61,934 nt of DNA, taken from Ignavibacteriota bacterium (GTDB lineage Bacteria > Bacteroidota > Ignavibacteria > UBA10030). The notes under the pieces were generated by a model. It was not told the DNA's origin. It searched no databases and saw nothing but the letters and a program-made list of their open reading frames with translations. Shown here piece after piece: positions 9,989 through 18,913 of this stretch; position 1 is the first letter of the stretch, and every line of letters begins with the position of its first letter. Both the position numbers and the translations under genes were made by a program. The stretch spans positions 11,816 through 73,749 of the forward strand of contig PMML01000058.1 in assembly GCA_003162695.1 (NCBI GenBank), in the 5' to 3' direction.

Positions 9989-11148
9989 AAAATATTTTAA
10001 AACACAATCGATGGATTTTTCTCGCCGTGGCGGCCATTTGTATGCTCTCTCTGACTGGCGCAGAGGAATCGGGCCGTTCGAAATCGTTCACTGCCGGCAA
10101 AGGCGGAACATTGGAAGTGTCGACAAGCGTCGGCGATATAAAGATAGTTCCGTGGGACAAAAATGAGGCAAGTATTCAAGTCGAAGGACTGGACGATGAA
10201 GAATTGGACCGCGTCAAAATGACGCAAACCGGTTCCGTAATTCACGTCGAGTACCGTTCCCGGTGGAGCAACTGGTCGGGACGCGTTCAGTTCACTGTTC
10301 ATGTACCGTCGCAATTCAATCTGGATCTCTCGACCTCCGGAGGTGATCTGACAGTCAGCGGCGAGTTGAGCGGAAAAATCGACGGCACGACATCCGGCGG
10401 ATCGATCAATTTGGGAACTGTTCGCGGCGGTCCTGTCGAAATGACGACATCCGGCGGGGATATTTCCGCAAAGAACCTGGAGGGGGAGGATCTTCTCAAG
10501 ACGGCCGGAGGGAACATTCATGTTGAATCCGTAAACGGTTCGTTGACGGTCAATACTTCCGGCGGCGATATTCACATCGGGTCGGTATCGAAAACGCTCG
10601 ACGCCAAAACGGCCGGGGGAGACATTGTTATTGGAGACGTGGGAGGAGAAGCACGGGTCTCGACTTCGGGCGGCGATATTGAGGTCGGCAAGGTTTCCGG
10701 TACGGCCGCGCTCAATACAGCCGGAGGCGATATCGTTTTAAAAGGAGCAAGCGGCCGAGTTACGGCAAAAACTTCGGGCGGCGACGTTCAATTGTATAAC
10801 ATCACCGGATCAATCAATGCATCTTCTTCGGGCGGTTCGGTGGAAGGGCGATTGATCCCGGCGGGAAACGGCAGCAGCAGGCTTTCAAGTTCCGGCGGTA
10901 CAATCCGGCTGTATGTTTCTGAGAAAGCGCACGCAACCATCGAAGCGACAATTAAGACGAACGGCTGGTCAGGCTTCTCCGGAAAACACGGTTCCCGTTA
11001 TGTCGTTCGGTCCGAGTTTACGCAGGATTCATATGAGACGGACAGCGATTCAAGAGAAGTCCGGGCTGTCTATAAAATAAACGGCGGCGGTGATTTGATA
11101 GAATTGTCGACCTCGGATTCGGATATAGAAATTTATAAGCTCCGGTAA
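9985..11148 (+). CDS. DUF4097-type beta-helical adhesin-like protein
   Basis: Signal peptide and regular TSGGDI/TAGGDI repeats. Confidence 0.85.
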   Translation: MKNILKHNRWIFLAVAAICMLSLTGAEESGRSKSFTAGKGGTLEVSTSVGDIKIVPWDKNEASIQVEGLDDEELDRVKMTQTGSVIHVEYRSRWSNWSGRVQFTVHVPSQFNLDLSTSGGDLTVSGELSGKIDGTTSGGSINLGTVRGGPVEMTTSGGDISAKNLEGEDLLKTAGGNIHVESVNGSLTVNTSGGDIHIGSVSKTLDAKTAGGDIVIGDVGGEARVSTSGGDIEVGKVSGTAALNTAGGDIVLKGASGRVTAKTSGGDVQLYNITGSINASSSGGSVEGRLIPAGNGSSRLSSSGGTIRLYVSEKAHATIEATIKTNGWSGFSGKHGSRYVVRSEFTQDSYETDSDSREVRAVYKINGGGDLIELSTSDSDIEIYKLR

Positions 11149-11170
11149 GCAAAACCGTGGAATGCAGGTG

Positions 11171-11212
11171 AGGCCGCTGTTCGGGACACTGTCCATGACT
11201 GCGGCCTTTTTA
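11171..11212. terminator. Rho-independent (probably bidirectional) terminator
   Basis: AGGCCGC (11171-11177) / GCGGCCT (11201-11207) followed by a T run, between convergent genes. Confidence 0.8.
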
Positions 11213-11239
11213 ATTCTTCATGTACGCACACCCCGGCCT

Positions 11240-12448
11240 TTACTTGATAAGCATTAACTTCTTTGTTTCCATATATGCCCCTGCACGGAGAGTATAAAAA
11301 TAGACTCCGCTCGGGAAAGCGCTTCCGTCGAATATTGCCACATGATCTCCTGCCGGCTGAGCCGCATTTACAAGTGTCGCTACTTCCTTGCCGAGCATGT
11401 CGTAAATTTTTAATGTTACAAGAATGTTCACCGATAACCGGTATTTGATGACTGTCGAGGGATTGAACGGATTCGGATAGTTTGCGGAAAGCTGGAACAA
11501 TTTAATCGGATGTGCCGGTGAGTTTTTAACATCGGTCGCTAAGAACCGAATTTTATACAGGCTGGAATCTGTTGCCGTAATATACAGCGTTTTTCTATCG
11601 GCATCTCCCCATGCACAATTCGACGGTGATTTTGACATGGAAATTTTATCAAGATATGTCCCGGAAGAAGAAACTATCCATATCCCCATCGGACCGGTGC
11701 AATAAATATTTCCGGCAGAGTCTGTTTTCATGCCGTCAGCGTAATTTATATTGTCTTCAGAGATGCTCGTTGGAAGCGTATAAAAAACACGCTTTCCGGA
11801 AATGACGGAATCGTCGACAACATCCCATGCATAAATAATACATTTATGTGAATCGTTCACATACAATGTCTTTTCATCAGGTGAAAAGCAGATTCCGTTC
11901 GGTTCATTTAATGTGCTGTCCAGCAGCGCTACGGTGCCGGATGGACTGATCCGGTAAATCCCCTGATAATTCAGCCGTGTTCCGTAGTTGCTCGGGATAT
12001 TGTAGTTCGGATCTGTGAAAAAGATAGAGCTGTCGGATTTGACGACGACATCGTTCGGGCTGTTGAATTTTATACCTCTAAATGTCGATGCGAGAGAAAT
12101 GATCGTTCCGTTGAATTCCCGTCTCGAAACGCGGCGCAAACCCATTTGTGTCAGAATAAGCCGTCCCTGCCGATCGAGCGCTAATCCGTTGGAATTATAA
12201 GACGGATTTAAGAAAGATTTCACAGAACCGTCTGTTTTCGACCATTCATAAATTTTATTTCCCTGGATGTCGCTGAGGAGGAGTCCGATCGAATCGACCC
12301 AGACCGGTCCCTCGGGCTGGATAAAGCCCCTGTAAAGTTTTTGCACGATTGCGCCGGATGGCAGAGGAGATTGAGCTTCTCCAAATGTGAAGAATGTCGA
12401 AAGAGCTGCGGTAGTAAGGATAAAAAGTCTTTTCCAGTTTATGCTCAT
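11240..12448 (-). CDS. SMP-30/gluconolactonase-like beta-propeller protein with T9SS C-terminal sorting domain
   Basis: PEGPVWVDSIGLLLSDIQGNKIYEW; C-terminal NYPNPFNPSTVIKY...GVYFYTLRAGAYMETKKLMLIK. Confidence 0.88.
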   Translation of the reverse strand: MSINWKRLFILTTAALSTFFTFGEAQSPLPSGAIVQKLYRGFIQPEGPVWVDSIGLLLSDIQGNKIYEWSKTDGSVKSFLNPSYNSNGLALDRQGRLILTQMGLRRVSRREFNGTIISLASTFRGIKFNSPNDVVVKSDSSIFFTDPNYNIPSNYGTRLNYQGIYRISPSGTVALLDSTLNEPNGICFSPDEKTLYVNDSHKCIIYAWDVVDDSVISGKRVFYTLPTSISEDNINYADGMKTDSAGNIYCTGPMGIWIVSSSGTYLDKISMSKSPSNCAWGDADRKTLYITATDSSLYKIRFLATDVKNSPAHPIKLFQLSANYPNPFNPSTVIKYRLSVNILVTLKIYDMLGKEVATLVNAAQPAGDHVAIFDGSAFPSGVYFYTLRAGAYMETKKLMLIK

Positions 12449-12603
12449 GATGGATTTCTTTTCCGTGAGGCTGTGAATCGCTCAGCAAAAAATGTTTAAC
12501 ATGTGAAAGATATAAATATTTTATAAGAATAGCTGTTGTAAATGTACGATATGGCGAACGGACGGAAATCCGTTTGTCTTTAAGGAACGTATGAACATAT
12601 ACT

Positions 12604-13785
12604 TTGACGGCTCGTTATTTTTTTGTATTATCGATATCAATCATGCGCGGAAACAGATTCTATAAACTGCTCGATCTTTTCATAGGTACTTTTTTGATAG
12701 TGCTGCTGCGGTGTGCGGGATTCAAACGGCGGCAGACGTCGAATTTATCACCTCGGAATATCGCTGTTATAAAACTGGCGGCAATCGGAGATACGCTGCT
12801 GCTTGTTCCTGTTCTTCGTACGCTGCGCACGGCATATCCTACTGCTAAAATTTATTTTATCGGCACAAAGATTAATGAAGAACTCATTGCTCTCTTCCCT
12901 GCCTATGTCGATCGTTTCTTCCGCCTTGATATACACCGATCCGTACGCCGTCCGTTTTCATTTATTCAGTTCATCAGGCGAGTAAGGACTCTCGATCTCG
13001 ATATAATTCTCGATTTTGAGCAGTGGTCGATGATAACGCCTGTCATTGCGGGATTATCGGGAGCGAAGGCGGCTGCCGGTTTTTATGGTTCGCATTGGGC
13101 GCGTCATTTTTTATATTCGACCGCAATTCGGCGAAAACCTGATACGCATGAAGCGGAAAATTTTCTTCGTCTTCTGAATGCCGGTCTTGGATTGCACGGA
13201 GTTCCGGATTTGGAACTTCCCGTGCAGCAGGAAGCTGTCGATTCAATAATACTGGATTTGCAGCGATACGGCTGGACGCCGAATCGAAAATTAATCGTTA
13301 TGCATCCCGGATGCGGATCGCACGGATTCCCGCGCGAATGGCCGATTGATTCGTACCGGGCGGTCTGCAACCGCTTGTCGAAAGAGCAAAAAATGTTTTT
13401 CGTGTTCACGGGAAACGGGGTTGAACGGAATTTGACTGCGAAATTGGAACAGGCATATCCAGGAACGAGTTGTTCGTTCAACGACCTCTCGCTTGTTCGG
13501 TTGATTGCAGTGCTGTCGCTGGCGGATATTTTTATCTCCGGCAATAACGGTGTTATGCACCTCGCCGGCGCTTTGAAGAGGCCTCAAATTGCTTTACACG
13601 GCCCGACAAATGCCCTCAAGTGGGGTCCTCTTAATCCGGCAGCCATCGTCATTCGTTCCACCTGCCCCGGATGCCCGTGTCTCGATCTCGGTTATGAATT
13701 CCACCGTGTCGATGGTTTTTGCATGGCACAAATAACCGCTGATGAAGTATATCAAGCATTCAAACATCTCCTGCTGCATTCATAG
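12604..13785 (+). CDS. Glycosyltransferase family 9 (heptosyltransferase-like)
   Basis: IAVIKLAAIGDTLLLVPVLRTLRTAYP and GNNGVMHLAGALKRPQIALHGPT motifs. Confidence 0.9.
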   Translation: MTARYFFVLSISIMRGNRFYKLLDLFIGTFLIVLLRCAGFKRRQTSNLSPRNIAVIKLAAIGDTLLLVPVLRTLRTAYPTAKIYFIGTKINEELIALFPAYVDRFFRLDIHRSVRRPFSFIQFIRRVRTLDLDIILDFEQWSMITPVIAGLSGAKAAAGFYGSHWARHFLYSTAIRRKPDTHEAENFLRLLNAGLGLHGVPDLELPVQQEAVDSIILDLQRYGWTPNRKLIVMHPGCGSHGFPREWPIDSYRAVCNRLSKEQKMFFVFTGNGVERNLTAKLEQAYPGTSCSFNDLSLVRLIAVLSLADIFISGNNGVMHLAGALKRPQIALHGPTNALKWGPLNPAAIVIRSTCPGCPCLDLGYEFHRVDGFCMAQITADEVYQAFKHLLLHS

Positions 13786-13821
13786 TTCTAATTATTTCCC
13801 GGACCAGTCCGATTTCTTCTC

Positions 13822-13848
13822 ATAATATTTTAATAATAATTTAGTAAT
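13822..13848 (+). promoter_or_regulatory. Putative PhoB-type box: three NTAAY half-sites, 11-bp period
   Basis: ATAAT at 13822, ATAAT at 13833, GTAAT at 13844; TAGACT at 13859, 15 nt from the start of the last half-site. Confidence 0.55.
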
Positions 13849-13919
13849 GCAGAGTTTTTAGACTTCCGCATATCGATTGGATATATTGATTCACAACAAT
13901 ACAAAAAAGGAGTGAATCG

Positions 13920-15794
13920 ATGATCTCTATTGTACATTCAAAACAAAATCAACAACTTGCACACGAACTCAGTCTCTGGCTTGAAGAAGGCGGATATACA
14001 ACGGGAGGACTATCGTTCGGTGAAGAACATCAGCCGACAATTATTGCTTCGCTTGCGGTTTCCCAAATGGTCATTCTTATCGTTTCTCCGGAGCTCAATG
14101 CAGAGGCGGAAGCGTTTCAATTGCACATCGAAACGATAAAACGGCTTCATATTCCGATCATACCGCTATTGCTCAATTTGTCCGATGCAGAATTTCGCCT
14201 TCAAGAAACTCCATGGACTTCTCTCGTCGGGCGCGGATCGACCATGGAAATACCCAAAGAAGGAACGGAATCCATTCTCTCACGTGTTCTTGCGGCTCTG
14301 AAAGCTCTCGGCGTACAACCGAATGAAAAACCGGATAAAGACCGTATTCGAGCATTGCGTCAATTTACGGGACGGGATGCTGCGGGAGGAACGGGTGTTA
14401 TCGGAAAACGGAAAAAAACAAAAAGACGATATCTTTTTGCAGCATTAATTGTAATTCTTTGTTGTGTGAGTGCCTATCAAGGAATTCAATCTTATCTCCT
14501 TAAAAAACAACAAGCAATGCCACCGCGTATTGTGCTTCGTCTTCATGGTTCCAATACAATCGGAGCGTCGCTTGCGCCTGCACTTATCGAACGGTTTACG
14601 GCAATCAAAGGAGGAATGAATTACTTCTGGCACAACGGCGCAAATGTACTGGAAAAAAAGCTTGTGTACCGCCTGCCGCAAGATTCAACCCGCTATGCTG
14701 TCGAACTCTTCACGCATGGTTCGGCCTATGCATTTATCGATCTTTCCGACAGCTCAGCGGATATAGGTATGGCATCGCGTTCGGTCAAACCTGAGGAAGA
14801 AGATTTTCTCAAACGAGTTAAAATGGGCGATATGGGTTCATCCGGCTGCGAACATATTATCGGTCTCGACGGTGTTGCAGTCATAGTCCATCCCGCAAAT
14901 CCTATCCAGTCACTTACGATCGAACAGATTGCTGGAATATTCGGCGGAAAAATAACACTTTGGTCGCAGGTCGGAGGGGAACAGAAGCCGATTCTCTTAT
15001 TCGCGCGTGAAAAAACTTCCGGGACTTTCGATACCTTTGAAAACCTTGTCTTAAAGCGGTACGGTTTTAAGGATGTGGATACTTCGGCAAAACGTTTTGA
15101 GGACAGCAATGAACTTTCAAAACGAGTCTCTTCGATGGAAAACGGGATCGGTTTTATCGGCTTGCCGTACGTGAATGATGCAAAAGCAATCGCCGTAGCG
15201 GACGGGGATGCGCCGCCGGTCTACGCCAATGCCCTTACGATTGCCCGGGAAGATTATCCGCTCGCACGGCGTTTGTTTCTCTATATCCCATCGAATCCGG
15301 CAAGTTCGTGGACCCGCGATTTTGTCCGGTTCACATTGTCCGATGAAGGGCAGGAAATTGTGAAACGCATCGGATTTGTGGATATACGCATTACAACAGA
15401 AAGTAATGTCGTTCTGTCCGCTTCGGCACCGGCGGATTATACCGCTCTTACAACATCGTCAAAGCGGCTCTCAATGACATTTCGGTTTAAAACAGGAAGC
15501 GAGTCTCTCGATAATAAAGCGCTTCAGGATATCGACCGTATCGTCAAGTATGAACGCCAGAACGGAATACCGCAATTGATATTAATTGGTTTTACGGATA
15601 ATGAAGGGGATACAAAGCATCTTAAGGAAATATCCCTTCATCACGCCCATGTCGTTGCCGATGAATTTCATGCACGAGGCCTCAATGTTGACGAACAAAA
15701 TATTCACGGTTTCGGAACGGCACTGCCTCTGACAACCAATGCGACCCCCGAAGGAAGACAGAAGAATCGTCGTGTTGAAGTGTGGATGAAGTAG
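13920..15794 (+). CDS. TIR-like domain - TM - PstS-like phosphate-binding domain - OmpA-like peptidoglycan-binding protein
   Basis: N-terminus ISIVHSKQNQQLAHELSLWLEEGGY...MVILIVSPE...IPIIPLLL (TIR-like); TM RRYLFAALIVILCCVSAY; PBP region RLHGSNTIGASLAPALIERF; C-terminal OmpA (GFTDNEGD...RQKNRRVEVWMK). Confidence 0.78.
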   Translation: MISIVHSKQNQQLAHELSLWLEEGGYTTGGLSFGEEHQPTIIASLAVSQMVILIVSPELNAEAEAFQLHIETIKRLHIPIIPLLLNLSDAEFRLQETPWTSLVGRGSTMEIPKEGTESILSRVLAALKALGVQPNEKPDKDRIRALRQFTGRDAAGGTGVIGKRKKTKRRYLFAALIVILCCVSAYQGIQSYLLKKQQAMPPRIVLRLHGSNTIGASLAPALIERFTAIKGGMNYFWHNGANVLEKKLVYRLPQDSTRYAVELFTHGSAYAFIDLSDSSADIGMASRSVKPEEEDFLKRVKMGDMGSSGCEHIIGLDGVAVIVHPANPIQSLTIEQIAGIFGGKITLWSQVGGEQKPILLFAREKTSGTFDTFENLVLKRYGFKDVDTSAKRFEDSNELSKRVSSMENGIGFIGLPYVNDAKAIAVADGDAPPVYANALTIAREDYPLARRLFLYIPSNPASSWTRDFVRFTLSDEGQEIVKRIGFVDIRITTESNVVLSASAPADYTALTTSSKRLSMTFRFKTGSESLDNKALQDIDRIVKYERQNGIPQLILIGFTDNEGDTKHLKEISLHHAHVVADEFHARGLNVDEQNIHGFGTALPLTTNATPEGRQKNRRVEVWMK

Positions 15795-15795
15795 C

Positions 15796-16704
15796 TTAAG
15801 CGCGTTTCTGAACGTTGAGCGATTCGGATAGAGAATGCTGCCCGATTTTTTTTCTTCGGGCAACATTTTCGTATTCATAAGCAAGCGTTTGCAACCGTTC
15901 ATTTAGGGGATCATTCCGCAATTCAATATGTATCTCTTCCAGCAAGGCTGTAATATGTTCATAGGAAGCGGATTCAAGATCGTGACCTGTCTCTTCGCTT
16001 TGCGCTGCGGCCGATTTTGCCGCAGCCCGCTCAATGTTTAGCCGGTATTCTAAAAGGGCTTCATTGAGAGGATCCCGGACGAGAGCCTCGGCTAAAATTG
16101 CCTTTGCCGAATCGAAATTTCCTTTTGCAACGGCTTCTTTTATTTTTATCAAGAGAGGAGAAATGGAAATCGCTGATTCCGAAGGCTTAGACTGATGTAC
16201 GGCTGAATTATTGGCTGCTGCGGTTTCGGCATCGGTAATTTCTTTGTTGAGAACTCCGAGGAGCGAATGGCCGGGGAAAAGAATGCCTGCCCGATTGAGT
16301 TCGTTTCGAGCCCGTTCATATCGGCCCAGATTGAGGGAATTTTGTGCGGAATCGATCAGTTGAAGAAATTTTTCCTCCAGAGCTTGTTTCCGGGCATCAT
16401 GTCCGGTTTTTGAATTATTCTTGTTCTCAGAAGTCTTGCGGGTCTTTTCTTTGCTCTGGAGATCCCGGAGGATCAGAATGAAGATCCGGTCGAGCGACTC
16501 AATGTCGGAATGATTGAGCACACCGGACTTTTGAAATGATTCTAAACGCCATAAATACATGGGAACGAATATGCTCGGCGATTCTATGGACTGTAATTCT
16601 TTGATATCATTCTTTGCATCGGAAAAAGTTCCGGACTTTATGTGTGTTTGGATCGAAGCCATCAATGCGCGGACACGGCTATGAAGTTCAGGTAATGAGG
16701 TCAT
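15796..16704 (-). CDS. Hypothetical TPR/coiled-coil-like protein
   Basis: Helical repeats such as GNFDSAKAILAEALVRDPLNEALLEYRLNIERA. Confidence 0.65.
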   Translation of the reverse strand: MTSLPELHSRVRALMASIQTHIKSGTFSDAKNDIKELQSIESPSIFVPMYLWRLESFQKSGVLNHSDIESLDRIFILILRDLQSKEKTRKTSENKNNSKTGHDARKQALEEKFLQLIDSAQNSLNLGRYERARNELNRAGILFPGHSLLGVLNKEITDAETAAANNSAVHQSKPSESAISISPLLIKIKEAVAKGNFDSAKAILAEALVRDPLNEALLEYRLNIERAAAKSAAAQSEETGHDLESASYEHITALLEEIHIELRNDPLNERLQTLAYEYENVARRKKIGQHSLSESLNVQKRA

Positions 16705-17088
16705 GAGGAAGCCTTATTGTTTTAAAAATGACGATTAATTCTCTCTTCATAAAACTCATTTCTCTGAGAATAATCAATCTCTTTTCTGTAAAGAAAATGT
16801 TAAGAAAAAGAACTCGTATAAAATTCTAATATTTAACTGATTCTTAATCTCACGGCATTATTCATCTCTTTGCTCATGAAAGAATATGTTCGATTGTGTT
16901 TTATCCTTTTTATTCTCACGCTTCATGTGTTTTATTTTTTTATAACCAGAAATACCTGCTTCTGTTTTAGGCATGGGCGCATATGCGGTATAGAAATAAC
17001 TCTGAGAGAGTAATACGTGGAGAGCATAATATTCAAACACGGATCTCATCGCTCGAAAGATGCCGTCGATCCTGTCTCCAGCACTTTC

Positions 17089-18765
17089 TCAGAGAACCGA
17101 TACGGTTGTTTCCGGGGAATTTATAATAAGGTCTTTTATTTTTTTTGAGAAGAGTGACAATGGAATTGGTTTCTTAAACCATGCGAGCGCGCCTTCCTTC
17201 ATGACATCGGCAAAATGATGTTCGTCCGCAAATCCGCTAATAAATGCCACACGGACTTCCGGATTAATCTTCTTGAGCATCCGGAATGTCTCGCGTCCGT
17301 CTTTTCCCGGCATAAGCATATCGAGAACGATCAATTGAATTGCGCTGCCATAGTGCTGTACCTGATCTATGGCTTCGTCACCGGAATATGCCTTCAGTAC
17401 TGAGTATCCTAGAGATTCAAGATATTCACAGTTGATATCGAGGACGGCTTTTTCGTCATCGACAAGAAGAATCGTCCCTTGCCCATAGGTCTGGGATTTG
17501 TTTAGTTGTTCATGGCTTGAGTTTATTGGATTGCGCAGTGAAATTGCCGGGATGTAAACATCGAATCGGGTACCTTGACCGAAATTGCTTGTTACGTCGA
17601 TAAAGCCATGATGCCTCTGTACAATGCCGTAGACAACCGACAACCCGAGACCGGTTCCTTTTCCGATATCTTTTGTTGTGAAAAAAGGATCGAATATTTT
17701 CGGCAAAGCATCCGGAGAAATTCCTGTTCCGGTGTCCTCAACAAAAAACCGTACATAGACACCCTGCTTAATGAAAGGATGGGCTTCGCAGTATTCCTCG
17801 TCGGCAGCCTGCAGATGTGTGCCGAGCTTTAATATTCCACCGTCCGGCATAGCATCACGCGCGTTCAGCGACAGATTCATCAGAATCTGCTGCAATTGTG
17901 TTTCGTCTCCTAAAATCATGGTAATAGAATCATCGATATCGGTTTTGATGGCGATATTCATACCGATTGAGCGTTCCAGAAGATGCACCGTTTCTTCAAT
18001 AATGCGGTTCATATTCACGCTCATGAATATCACAGGGGACTTTTGTGAAAAATCCAGCAGCTGCCGTGTTAAACTTGCCGAACGATTCGCAGCGCTTTCG
18101 ATCATTGTGCAGTATTTTTGTATTGGGGAATCCTTTTCAATTTTATTTTTCAGCATATAATTGCTCGAAATAATCGCTGTGAGCATATTATTGAAATCAT
18201 GGGCTATACCGGATGCGAGAGTGCCGATACCTGCCAGTTTTTCAGATTGAATAATTTGATTCTCTTTCGTCTTTAAGTCCTCAAATGCCTGATTGAGAAT
18301 TCCATTCGTTTCTTCCAGAAGAGCTTGTTGTTCTTGCAATCGATTCATCTGAAATACAATACGCTGCCGCTGTTCCGAAAGCACACGTGCGATGGAGAGC
18401 AGCCCGATATAACTGCCGTCAGAGACAACGACAATATCTTCATACAGCGATTCCTGTTCGCGTTCCAGAGCCTGATTGACGATTTCGGAAAATGTAACAG
18501 ATGCCTCGACATACAGGAAGTCGGCAACCATCAAATCCGTAACGGGATGTTTTTGATATAAGGCATAACCATATTGCGTTGATGTAGCATCCTTGACATG
18601 CCTGTAGGTCAGCAATCCGATTGGACGCCGATTCTGAACAACAACGAGTGATGAACATCTATGCTGTGCAAACAACGGACTCAACCGGTCGCAGGATGTC
18701 GATGGTTCCAATCCCGGAATCGGACTAGCAAGGTCTGATATGGATAATTCTGATGTATCGTTCAT
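17089..18765 (-). CDS. Hybrid histidine kinase: N-terminal CBS-like pair, HisKA/HATPase, C-terminal REC
   Basis: LASGIAHDFNNML, GTGLGLSVVYGIV, ILLVDDEKAVLDINCEYL...LIVLDMLMPGKDG. Confidence 0.92.
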   Translation of the reverse strand: MNDTSELSISDLASPIPGLEPSTSCDRLSPLFAQHRCSSLVVVQNRRPIGLLTYRHVKDATSTQYGYALYQKHPVTDLMVADFLYVEASVTFSEIVNQALEREQESLYEDIVVVSDGSYIGLLSIARVLSEQRQRIVFQMNRLQEQQALLEETNGILNQAFEDLKTKENQIIQSEKLAGIGTLASGIAHDFNNMLTAIISSNYMLKNKIEKDSPIQKYCTMIESAANRSASLTRQLLDFSQKSPVIFMSVNMNRIIEETVHLLERSIGMNIAIKTDIDDSITMILGDETQLQQILMNLSLNARDAMPDGGILKLGTHLQAADEEYCEAHPFIKQGVYVRFFVEDTGTGISPDALPKIFDPFFTTKDIGKGTGLGLSVVYGIVQRHHGFIDVTSNFGQGTRFDVYIPAISLRNPINSSHEQLNKSQTYGQGTILLVDDEKAVLDINCEYLESLGYSVLKAYSGDEAIDQVQHYGSAIQLIVLDMLMPGKDGRETFRMLKKINPEVRVAFISGFADEHHFADVMKEGALAWFKKPIPLSLFSKKIKDLIINSPETTVSVL

Positions 18766-18913
18766 TCAAATGGTTTTCGCAGTAAGAGTCTATATCTAAA
18801 ATACGAAAACTATAACCGTGCAGTGTTATGCGAATGTAAAATATATGTATAAAGTTTGCATGATGAACAATAGAAGAGCATTGGAGTCCTGGCCCAAAAG
18901 ATAGAGAAGGAAA

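Noticed and set aside
13920-14350. Calling the TIR-like protein an anti-phage defence gene
   Set aside because: No partner defence genes nearby, catalytic Glu uncertain, and the promoter and domain context point to phosphate and cell envelope instead.
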